A stretch of DNA of 10,649 nt from NCBI GenBank assembly GCA_026129385.1, contig JAHCIE010000086.1, positions 1-10,649 on the forward strand, read 5' to 3'. The notes below the pieces were generated by a model, which worked only from the letters and a program-made list of their open reading frames with translations, was not told the DNA's origin and did no database searches. Each line of letters begins with the position of its first letter. Position 1 is the first letter of the stretch. This document shows positions 5,163 through 10,649 of this stretch, one piece after another. Made by a program: the position numbers and the translations under genes. The stretch is from Anaerolineae bacterium (GTDB lineage: Bacteria > Chloroflexota > Anaerolineae > Epilineales > JAHCIE01).

Positions 5163-7016
5163 CTACGTCGTCCACTGGCGCGGGTGGGTCATGTTCTCGG
5201 GGCGTAGCAGGTCGTCCAGCGCCTCGCGGGATAGCCAGCCCTTCTCCAGCACGAGACCGTAGACACTGCGGCCTGTGGCGAGGGCCTCCTTGGCGACGCT
5301 GGCCGAGCGCTCGTAACCCAGCACCGGGTTGAGGGCGGTCACCAGGCCGATGCTGTTCTCGACGTACTCCCGACAGCGCTCCCGGTTGGCGTGGATGCCA
5401 GAGATACAGCGGCTGGTGAGGGTGATGCACGCATTCTTGAGCAGCATGAGGGCGTGGAGTAGGTCGTAAGCCATGATGGGTTCGGCCATGTTCAGTTCTA
5501 GCTCACTGGCCTCGGCCGCCATCGAGATGGTTACGTCGTAGCCGATAATCTGGTAGCAGATCTGATTGACGACCTCAGGAATGACAGGGTTGACCTTGCC
5601 GGGCATGATCGATGAGCCAGGCTGCATCGGCGGCAGGGTAATCTCATAGAGGCCGCAGCGCGGTCCCGACGATAGCCAGCGCAGGTCGTTGCAGATCTTG
5701 GAGAGCTGGACGGCGGCGCGCTTCAGAGCGCCAGACATATAGGCGAAGGCCCCGCTGTCCTGGGTCGCCTCGACCAGGTTCTCGGCCTTGCGGACGGGGA
5801 TGCCGCTGGCCTGGGCCAGCTTGCGGGTGACCAGTTCGGCATAGCCTGGCGGGCTGTTGATGCCGGTGCCGATGGCTGTCGCGCCCATGTTGATCTCCAG
5901 CATCTCGTCACTGGCGTGGTTCAGGGCGCGGATGCCGTCGCCGATCATGATGGCGTAGGCGCTGAACTCCTGGCCCAGGGTCATGGGCACGGCATCCTGA
6001 TTCTCGGTGCGACCCATCTTCAACACATCGGCGAACTCATCAGCCTTGGCTTTGAGGGCGTCCTGCAACTCGCGCATCGCGCCGGTGGTATCGCGCAGGG
6101 CCAGGATGACGGCCAGCTTGACGGCCGTCGGATAGGCGTCGTTGGTGGACTGGGATAGGTTGACGTGATCGTTGGGGTGAAGGTGCTGATACTCGCCCTT
6201 CTCGTGACCCAGGCGTTCCAGGGCGCGGTTGGCGATGACCTCGTTGGCGTTCATGTTAGTCGAGGTTCCTGCCCCGCCCTGAATCATGTCCACCACGAAG
6301 TTATCGATGAACTGCCCCGCCAGGATGTCGTCGCACGCTCCACAGATAGCGTCAGCCTTGTCGGCAGCGAGGACACCTAGCTCCTGGTTGGCCTGGGCGG
6401 CCGCCTTCTTGACGTAGGCCAGGGCGTCGACGAAGTGGTGGAAGTTGCTCAGCGGGATTCCGGAGATGGCAAAGTTCTCCATAGCGCGCAGGGTCTGCAC
6501 GCCGTAGTAGACGTGGTTGGGCAGTTCCCGCTCGCCCAGGGAGTCGTGCTCGCGGCGCACCGAGCCGATGGCCCGCTCGGTGTCCTCATCGCTGGCGAGT
6601 TGCTCGGAGGCGTAGCGCAGCCGCTCGCTGAGGCGCTGAGCGACGTGGGCCACGATGCGGTAGTAGATATCGGGGTGCGACCCACGCAGGCTATCCCAGG
6701 CGGCACGCGGTACGGCGAGGACGGTCGCGCCGTGGCGAGTGAAGGCGCTGGTGGAGTGGGCTGAGTCGTCGAGGAGTGCGCCCTCGCCAATCATCGCGCC
6801 AGGCCCCAGGACGGCCAGGCGAGTCTGCGCGCCGTGCAAACCGCGCACGATCTCGACCTCACCGGTCTCGATGAAGCCGACGCCGTGTCGGGGGGTAGAC
6901 TCGTGGAACAGGTAATCGCCTGGGGCATAGGTTGCTCGCTGACCCAGCGCAACAATGGTGTTGAGGTCGCTGGCGGAGAGGCCGGTGGTTGCGGATATCG
7001 CGTTGATGTAGTCCAT
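5163..7016 (-). CDS. aspA: Aspartate ammonia-lyase with N-terminal cyclic-nucleotide-binding-like domain
   Basis: A 617-residue two-part protein. Residues about 5-135 match a CRP/PKA-type cyclic-nucleotide-binding fold (GDYLFHEST; FIETGEVEIV; VLGPGAMIGEGALL at 69-82; a closing helix DIYYRIVAHVAQRLSERL), with no DNA-binding helix-turn-helix. Residues about 157-617 are a full-length aspartase close to E. coli AspA: LGERELPNHVYYGVQTLRAMEN (starting at 160), QGGAGTSTNMNANEV (246-260), HPNDHVNLSQSTNDAYPT (280-297), GRTENQDAVPMTLGQEF (335-351) and the lyase signature GSSIMPGKVNP with the catalytic loop (467-477). Reaction: L-aspartate to fumarate plus ammonia, a cytosolic tetramer in the family. 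In the nucleotide pocket, the phosphate-binding arginine expected about nine residues after Glu78 is His87 or a nearby Ser, so ligand binding may be altered or lost. The ATG at 7016 follows GAGAG and lies 26 bp after the transporter gene. Confidence 0.95.
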   Translation of the reverse strand: MDYINAISATTGLSASDLNTIVALGQRATYAPGDYLFHESTPRHGVGFIETGEVEIVRGLHGAQTRLAVLGPGAMIGEGALLDDSAHSTSAFTRHGATVLAVPRAAWDSLRGSHPDIYYRIVAHVAQRLSERLRYASEQLASDEDTERAIGSVRREHDSLGERELPNHVYYGVQTLRAMENFAISGIPLSNFHHFVDALAYVKKAAAQANQELGVLAADKADAICGACDDILAGQFIDNFVVDMIQGGAGTSTNMNANEVIANRALERLGHEKGEYQHLHPNDHVNLSQSTNDAYPTAVKLAVILALRDTTGAMRELQDALKAKADEFADVLKMGRTENQDAVPMTLGQEFSAYAIMIGDGIRALNHASDEMLEINMGATAIGTGINSPPGYAELVTRKLAQASGIPVRKAENLVEATQDSGAFAYMSGALKRAAVQLSKICNDLRWLSSGPRCGLYEITLPPMQPGSSIMPGKVNPVIPEVVNQICYQIIGYDVTISMAAEASELELNMAEPIMAYDLLHALMLLKNACITLTSRCISGIHANRERCREYVENSIGLVTALNPVLGYERSASVAKEALATGRSVYGLVLEKGWLSREALDDLLRPENMTHPRQWTT

Positions 7017-7042
7017 AGCAGATACTCTCTTTCGTCGTGGCG

Positions 7043-8374
7043 TCAAAACAGCAGGTTGCCGATGAGCAGACCGACAAGCACCGCAGTCACGGTTGCGATG
7101 ACGCCAGGGATCATGAAGGAGTGGTTAAGGATGTACTTTCCGAACCTGGTTGTACCCGACTGGTCGAAGTTGACGGCGGCGATCTGCGTGCCATAGGTGG
7201 GCAGGAAGAAGTAGCCGTTCACGGCCGGCCACATGCCGATCAGGCTGGCGGCCGGGATGCCGAGGGAAATGCCCAGGGGCATGAGGGCGCGGGTCGTCGC
7301 CGCCTGGCTGAACAGCAGCACGGAGGCGAAGAATAGACCGAAGGCGAACGTCCACGGATACGCCGTCGCCATACTGCCGAGCGCACCGACGATGACCGCC
7401 TCGTTGGCCTTGATGAAGCTGTCGCCGAGCCAGGCCAGGCCGAAGATGCCGATGACGGCGGTCAGGCCAGCCTGGGCGACCTTGGTGCGGGGGACTTCGG
7501 CGACGGGGGCCTTCGTCAGCCATAGCATAATAGCGCCGACGGAGAGCATGATAAGCTGGATGGTCAGGGGCATGGGCAGCGGGGCAGTGGTATTGCCGAC
7601 GGGGACGACCGGTCGCAGCTGCGGGAACGCGCCCGCGATGACCACGAGAACTACACCGAGCAGGAATAGCATGGCGCTGAGCTTGGCGCCCGGCTGTAGC
7701 GGCTGTTCGGCCTTGACGTGGTGCGGGGTGGGAGGTGGAATCTCGCCTGCCGCCAGCCGCGCCTGATACTCTGGGTCATCCTTGAGGTCCTTGCCGACGC
7801 GGGTCTGAACGAGGGACGCGACGATGACGCCCATGAGCGTGGCCGGTACGGCAATCATCATGATCTGGGGCAAGCCAAAGCCGAGCGGGGTGAACAGCAC
7901 AATCATGGCCGCCATGGCTGCTGACACAGGGCTGGCGGTGATGGCCTGCTGCGAGGCGATGCTGGACACACTGATGGGGCGCTCAGGGCGCACTCCGCTG
8001 TCGTGGGCTACCTCGTAGATGATGGGCAGCAGGGGATAGAAGACGTGGCCCGTACCCGCGCCGAAGGTGAAGGCATAGGCGACCAGGGGCGCGACCAGGG
8101 TAATGCGCTTAGGGTAGCGGCGGATGATGCGCTCAGCCACACTCACCAGGTAGTCGATGCCGCCCGCCGCTTCCATGACCGAGGCGGCCATGACCACGGC
8201 GATGATGATGAGCATGACATCGATGGGTGGACTGGTGGGAGGGACGCCGAACACGACGGCCAGGACAACGACGCCCACCGCGCCCCACAAACCCAGGGCG
8301 ACGCCGCCAAAGCGAGCGCCTATCGCGATGGCTCCCAGGACCACCGCGAACTGTAGGAGGAGAGAGAGGTTCAT
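7043..8374 (-). CDS. Anaerobic C4-dicarboxylate transporter, DcuA/DcuB family
   Basis: A 443-residue polytopic inner-membrane carrier with about 10-12 hydrophobic segments. It matches E. coli DcuB along its length: GGVALGLWGAVGVVVL (23-38), PPIDVMLIIIAVVMAAS (49-65), GTGHVFYPLLPIIYEVA (107-123), RPERPISVSSIASQQ (129-143) and a C-terminal FDQSGTTRFGKYILNHSF (403-420). The loop around 192-230 is cytosolic-looking and charged. Family members exchange fumarate, malate or aspartate for succinate under anaerobic conditions, or take up aspartate. DcuA and DcuB cannot be separated by eye; pairing with aspartase favours aspartate/fumarate handling (in E. coli dcuA lies beside aspA). The ATG at 8374 has GAGGAG 9 nt upstream, which rejects a 10-codon extension. 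The stop lies 26 bp before the aspartase start, so the two form an operon driven from the promoter near 8500. Confidence 0.94.
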   Translation of the reverse strand: MNLSLLLQFAVVLGAIAIGARFGGVALGLWGAVGVVVLAVVFGVPPTSPPIDVMLIIIAVVMAASVMEAAGGIDYLVSVAERIIRRYPKRITLVAPLVAYAFTFGAGTGHVFYPLLPIIYEVAHDSGVRPERPISVSSIASQQAITASPVSAAMAAMIVLFTPLGFGLPQIMMIAVPATLMGVIVASLVQTRVGKDLKDDPEYQARLAAGEIPPPTPHHVKAEQPLQPGAKLSAMLFLLGVVLVVIAGAFPQLRPVVPVGNTTAPLPMPLTIQLIMLSVGAIMLWLTKAPVAEVPRTKVAQAGLTAVIGIFGLAWLGDSFIKANEAVIVGALGSMATAYPWTFAFGLFFASVLLFSQAATTRALMPLGISLGIPAASLIGMWPAVNGYFFLPTYGTQIAAVNFDQSGTTRFGKYILNHSFMIPGVIATVTAVLVGLLIGNLLF

Positions 8375-8383
8375 ATGAGCAAG

Positions 8384-8389
8384 CTCCTC
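8384..8389 (-). promoter_or_regulatory. Ribosome-binding site of the Dcu-family gene
   Basis: Minus-strand GAGGAG, 9 nt before ATG 8374-8372. It selects the MNLSLLLQF start, consistent with the short cytoplasmic N-terminus of Dcu carriers. Confidence 0.7.
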
Positions 8390-8404
8390 GTGGTGTGTTT
8401 GCAT

Positions 8405-8422
8405 CGACGCAACGATGCGTCG
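8405..8422 (-). other. Leader hairpin before the Dcu-family gene
   Basis: CGACGCA and TGCGTCG form a perfect 7-bp stem with a 4-nt loop (an overlapping alternative stem is GCATCG/CGATGC at 8401-8418). On the minus strand it is preceded, not followed, by a T-rich run (TTTCTTTTTC), so it is not a terminator for that strand. It lies 31 bp upstream of the Dcu start and could tune translation or message stability, or be another operator. Confidence 0.45.
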
Positions 8423-8503
8423 TGCTGAAAAAGAAATGTGGCAGGAGAGGGCGGTATTGCTAGGCGTGGTGGGCCAGAATGTGCCGCTCGTCCTGCCGAA
8501 CTG

Positions 8504-8509
8504 ATTATA
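8504..8509 (-). promoter_or_regulatory. -10 box (TATAAT) of the dcu-aspA promoter
   Basis: A perfect minus-strand TATAAT stands about 130 bp upstream of the Dcu ATG, predicting a start near 8497 and a leader of about 120 nt. The expected -35 region (CACTGT and neighbours) is poor, as is common for regulated promoters. The box overlaps the left arm of the palindrome at 8506-8527. Confidence 0.55.
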
Positions 8510-8558
8510 CCGCCATGTCGCGGTATACAGTGGTAACGTGCCTTACCGCCACGGTAAG
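8506..8558. promoter_or_regulatory. Palindrome array (CGGTA half-sites) over and upstream of the dcu promoter
   Basis: Palindrome 1 is TATACCGC-N6-GCGGTATA (8506-8513 / 8520-8527), with perfect 8-bp arms. Palindrome 2 is CTTACCG-N3-CGGTAAG (8542-8548 / 8552-8558), with perfect 7-bp arms. Between them a further GGTAA at 8532 can pair with TTACC at 8543. The forward half-sites begin at 8521, 8531 and 8552, about one and two helical turns apart. A further GCGGTAT lies at 8451, downstream of the predicted start. Palindrome 1 covers the -10 box and the -10/-35 spacer, the position of a repressor operator. A DNA-binding dimer is inferred; its identity is unknown. Palindrome 2 could instead act as a hairpin after the FmdE gene, but no T-run follows it. 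Confidence 0.6.
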
Positions 8559-8592
8559 ATATGTTCACCCCGATGGGCGACAACGGTTGGGT

Positions 8593-9219
8593 CTACAGGG
8601 CCAGGCCGAGACGTGGCTCTGGGGCGTGCCCTGCCTGCGGCGACCCGACGCGCCGAAAATAGGCGTCGCCGGCGCACGTCTGGCAGAGTAACTGCTCGCC
8701 CTGGTACACCTCGCGCTCGTTGATGATCTCCTCGCCGCACTGCTCGCATGTTACCCGGTAACCGTGCTTGCTGAGAATCTTGTCCAACGACCACGCCAGC
8801 TCCACCTCGTCGGCGATGAGTAACTCGTCGTCAGGCATGCGCTGATAGCCGAGCAGGTAGCTCTCCCAGCGGGAGGTTGCCTCCGGCGCATAGTCGGCTG
8901 CGCGCTCGCGGGCAGCGGGGTGCGGACGGACGCGCACGGCGCGGCCGGTCTGGGTATCGACGAAGGTGGCGGCCGTCTTGCCGTAATCCAGGACACGCAG
9001 CGTACGCCGGCCGACGCGGCAACCGGTCGCGACGGCGACCCCGTCTGCGCCGCAGCCGTCTAGTTCGACGAGGGTTAGCAGGCGTTTGTCCGTCCCGGGC
9101 AGGTCCAGGCCAAGCAGTTGGCCGCCTAGCAGCCCCATGCGCACGCCGAGAACCTGGCGTGGGCACAGGTGTTGGTGGAGGGCAGCGCACTGGTTCAGAA
9201 GGTCGTTCAAGCGATCCAT
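8593..9219 (-). CDS. FmdE-family protein with C-terminal zinc ribbon
   Basis: A 208-residue protein. Residues about 5-125 match the FmdE domain (formylmethanofuran dehydrogenase subunit E-like): the CAALHQHLCPRQVLGVRMG motif at 11-29, then LDGCGADGVAVATGCRVGRR at 53-72 with conserved cysteines 56 and 67, then VLDYGKTAATFVD at 76-88. The C-terminus carries a Cys4 zinc ribbon, CEQCGEEI (C158, C161) and LLCQTC (C179, C182). Despite the name, most bacterial homologues have nothing to do with methanogenesis; they sit in molybdenum/tungsten oxidoreductase operons and may handle metal or cofactor. That fits the chaperone and iron-sulfur genes upstream here. ATG 9219 has AAGGA 7 nt upstream; a GTG one codon earlier is a weaker option. 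It begins 24 bp after the iron-sulfur gene, so it is the last gene of that operon before the dcu promoter. Confidence 0.88.
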   Translation of the reverse strand: MDRLNDLLNQCAALHQHLCPRQVLGVRMGLLGGQLLGLDLPGTDKRLLTLVELDGCGADGVAVATGCRVGRRTLRVLDYGKTAATFVDTQTGRAVRVRPHPAARERAADYAPEATSRWESYLLGYQRMPDDELLIADEVELAWSLDKILSKHGYRVTCEQCGEEIINEREVYQGEQLLCQTCAGDAYFRRVGSPQAGHAPEPRLGLAL

Positions 9220-9243
9220 CACGGCATCCTTGATTGGACATCA

Positions 9244-10428
9244 TCAGGTGTGGTTCGTCGGTGGCTCATCGCGCGCCACCACGCCTGGCGGCAGGCGGCT
9301 CCCGAAGGGGTTGCGGCGACGGAAATCGCACACGGGGCATAAGTCTTCGTCACCCTGGACAGCGAACTGGACGCCGCACTTGCGGCAGCGGCGAAGTGCG
9401 CCCGCGCGCAGCGTTACTGCTTCACCGCCGACCACCGATAGTAGACTGGGGAGGCCCGTGCGGAGCAGCGCATCTGGCTCACATACATCGAGGCAGATGC
9501 CGCAATCGGTGCAGGCGGCGGGCCGAACGTCGAGGCGGAAGGTATCCTCGCTCGCGTCGAAGGTCAGAGCGGCCGTCGGGCAGGCGCGGGCGCAGACGCC
9601 ACAGGCTGTGCAACGCTCGCTGGCTGCCAGTTGCACGAAGCCGTCGCTGAGCGGCAAATCGCCCGACGAGGGTAGCCGACCTAGAGCGTTGAGCAGGCGG
9701 CGGCGCTCGCGGGGCGGCTGGCGCTGGGCTGGGGCCTGGATTTCGATGGGCAGCAGGGCGCGAGCCGCCAGACGCGGGGCCTCGGCGGCGAACAGGCGGA
9801 ACAGGCCGCGCCGCGAGACCGGCGGATTCTTGACCCCATACACGGGCCGAGGGGACTGTTCAGGCCCGACAGCGTGGACGGCGGCGAGGCGCGACTCGGC
9901 GTCGTTGGCGAGCAGGGTGCGGGCAGCGTCCACAGCGGCTTCAATGCGCGGGCGCGCTGCGCCGATGGGGCAATCGCCACAGGCATCCAGCCGAACGCCG
10001 ACGCTCTCGACACCTATCGCCATCAGGCTCAGATACGCGGACGGCCCCAGGGCGGCCAGGCAGCCGGGAACTTGCAGCGCGGCGTTCGTTGTAGGGCTGC
10101 CAGTGGCGGGCGACGGGTTGCGCCCGCACACGATGTCGATGCGCCGGGCGTCGGGCAGGCGCGTGGCGCACGCCAACAGATCGGCCACGCTATCCTCGCC
10201 GCCGATGGCGTCCACGGGGCAGACGTGCAGGCATGCGCCGCATGCCGTGCAACGCGCCGGGTCCAGGGTCACGGTCCGCTCGACGCTCAGCGCCTCGAAA
10301 GGGCAGGCGCGAACGCAGACTTCGCAGCGGGCGGCCACGTCGCGGGCGTGGACGCAGGCATCGGGCGCTAGAGTCGGCCCGCTGGAGCCGGGGGCGGCCA
10401 GGCGGCTAGCCATGCTGATCCAGTTCAC
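9244..10428 (-). CDS. Multi-cluster 4Fe-4S ferredoxin-type protein of a molybdoenzyme operon
   Basis: A 394-residue soluble-looking iron-sulfur protein. Two dicluster-type modules are visible: C35-x2-C38-x3-C42-P plus C60-x2-C63-x2-C66-x3-C70-P near the start, and C273-x2-C276-x2-C279-x3-C283-P plus C306-x2-C309-x2-C312-x3-C316 in the second half. The first motif lacks its usual first cysteine (Ala32); Cys25 may replace it. Between the modules, C101, C123 and the pair C150/C153 (DACGDCPIG) resemble the cysteine-rich domain of electron-bifurcation or hydrogenase partners. SRRGLFRLF at 205-213 looks like the NapF-type or twin-arginine-like motif. A C-terminal zinc or rubredoxin-like pair (CRKCG at 348-352; CPVC at 364-367) closes it. 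The GTG start at 10428 forms GTGA with the stop of the upstream chaperone gene and has GGGAG 8 nt upstream; ATG 10413 is an alternative. Likely an electron carrier or maturation factor for the molybdoenzyme. Confidence 0.88.
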   Translation of the reverse strand: MNWISMASRLAAPGSSGPTLAPDACVHARDVAARCEVCVRACPFEALSVERTVTLDPARCTACGACLHVCPVDAIGGEDSVADLLACATRLPDARRIDIVCGRNPSPATGSPTTNAALQVPGCLAALGPSAYLSLMAIGVESVGVRLDACGDCPIGAARPRIEAAVDAARTLLANDAESRLAAVHAVGPEQSPRPVYGVKNPPVSRRGLFRLFAAEAPRLAARALLPIEIQAPAQRQPPRERRRLLNALGRLPSSGDLPLSDGFVQLAASERCTACGVCARACPTAALTFDASEDTFRLDVRPAACTDCGICLDVCEPDALLRTGLPSLLSVVGGEAVTLRAGALRRCRKCGVQFAVQGDEDLCPVCDFRRRNPFGSRLPPGVVARDEPPTNHT

Positions 10429-10649
10429 GCCCTGGTCTCCCGCTCGGTGTCCACGCCAAGCAGCGCGGCTGCCTGGCGCAGTGCGCCCAGGGTCAGATGC
10501 GCCGCGCCCCGGTAGTAGTCGCTGTGGGCGTGCTCCGTCACGAGGGCCAGGCAGTCGGGCGCCCACCTGAGCATATGCTCGTCGAGGAAGTCGCGCTGCG
10601 CAGCCAGGGTCAGGTCCAGAGCGGCGCGATCATTATCCTGGGCCGCCTG
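10425..10649 (-). CDS. TorD/DmsD-like molybdoenzyme chaperone, C-terminal part (5' end beyond window)
   Basis: The last 74 residues of a gene entering from the right edge. They contain QRDFLDEHMLRWAPDCLALV, then TEHAHSDYYRGAAHLTLGAL and a terminal Ala/Leu helix. The (Q/E)xxFLxEHLxxWAPxF...A...FYRxxAxLT pattern is the hallmark of the TorD/DmsD/NarJ redox-enzyme maturation chaperones. These bind the signal peptide and apo-form of DMSO-reductase-family molybdoenzymes and help cofactor insertion. Here the usual aromatic before the YR is Tyr-Tyr and the Phe after WAP is Cys. The stop TGA overlaps the GTG start of the iron-sulfur gene, so the two are translationally coupled. The client enzyme is expected to lie to the right; its identity (formate dehydrogenase, thiosulfate or polysulfide reductase, nitrate reductase or other) cannot be told from here. 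Confidence 0.85.
   Translation of the reverse strand, partial: QAAQDNDRAALDLTLAAQRDFLDEHMLRWAPDCLALVTEHAHSDYYRGAAHLTLGALRQAAALLGVDTERETRA

Noticed and set aside
5150..5178. Inverted repeat CCAGTGG/CCACTGG across the aspartase stop codon
   Set aside because: Only 7-bp arms with a 15-nt spacer, half inside coding sequence and with no T-run; likely chance.
7017..7046. TTG start adding ten residues to the aspartase fusion
   Set aside because: It overlaps the transporter stop and gives a basic, unconserved MTPRRKRVSA leader; ATG 7016 with GAGAG upstream is preferred.
8542..8558. Intrinsic terminator of the FmdE gene at the second palindrome
   Set aside because: The stem is only 7 bp and is followed on the minus strand by GCACGTTACC rather than a T-run; shared half-sites with the promoter palindrome favour an operator.
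8593..9219. Evidence for methanogenesis or formylmethanofuran metabolism from the FmdE domain
   Set aside because: The FmdE domain is widespread in bacteria without that pathway, and no other fmd/fwd subunit is present.
10429..10566. Extension of the iron-sulfur protein upstream of GTG 10428
   Set aside because: It would overlap the TorD-like gene entirely out of frame; the GTGA overlap is the normal operon junction.
9086..10570. Long plus-strand open frame (494 codons) opposite the iron-sulfur and FmdE genes
   Set aside because: Its translation is Arg/Ser/Ala-rich without any motif and is antisense to genes with clear cysteine motifs; typical of GC-rich shadow frames.
1..10649. CRISPR array, tRNA, rRNA, transposon ends or integrase
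   Set aside because: None seen on reading both strands: no regularly spaced direct repeats of 24-40 bp, no cloverleaf, no recombinase motif.

Overview
The window is GC-rich (roughly 60-65% by eye) and almost entirely coded on the minus strand. Gene content suggests a facultatively or strictly anaerobic environmental bacterium. A Chloroflexota-like host is my best guess, from three things: a SARP/BTAD-type regulator beside a contractile-injection-system locus, a secreted lineage-specific beta-rich protein, and the repeat style. This is inference, because there is no rRNA or marker gene. No tRNA, rRNA, CRISPR array, transposase or integrase was seen.

Left block (1-3913, minus strand, transcribed right to left): a fragment of a phage-tail-like contractile apparatus, most likely an extracellular contractile injection system (eCIS). 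The order is SARP-type regulator (3913-2939), a small hypothetical gene (2848-2552), tail sheath (2514-823), tail tube (809-285) and a Cys4 zinc-ribbon-type gene resembling a baseplate or assembly factor (281 to beyond the left edge). Sheath, tube and zinc-ribbon genes are tightly packed (13 and 3 bp gaps) and should form one operon that continues left of the window. The regulator, upstream and on the same strand, is the obvious candidate for controlling it.

Middle (3914-5162): a 342-bp divergent intergenic region dense in inverted repeats; one plus-strand gene for a secreted protein of unknown function (4256-4900); then a convergent intergenic region with a hairpin after the secreted-protein gene and a 9-nt-periodic CTTTGTG repeat that folds into a 10-bp inverted repeat.

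Right block (5163-10649, minus strand): anaerobic metabolism. From the right edge come the end of a TorD/DmsD-like molybdoenzyme chaperone, a multi-cluster iron-sulfur protein joined to it by a GTGA overlap, and an FmdE-family protein with a C-terminal zinc ribbon. Together these look like the tail of a molybdoenzyme (DMSO-reductase superfamily) operon whose catalytic genes lie to the right. After a 218-bp gap carrying a TATAAT promoter box inside a strong palindrome, a two-gene operon follows: a Dcu-family C4-dicarboxylate transporter and an aspartate ammonia-lyase. The lyase carries an N-terminal cyclic-nucleotide-binding-like domain. The pair would import or exchange aspartate/fumarate/succinate and convert aspartate to fumarate plus ammonia, which fits fumarate or nitrogen metabolism without oxygen.

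The points most worth a second look are the regulatory-domain/aspartase fusion with an altered phosphate-binding site, the palindrome array over the dcu promoter, the inverted-repeat-dense leader of the SARP gene, and the SARP-linked contractile injection locus.
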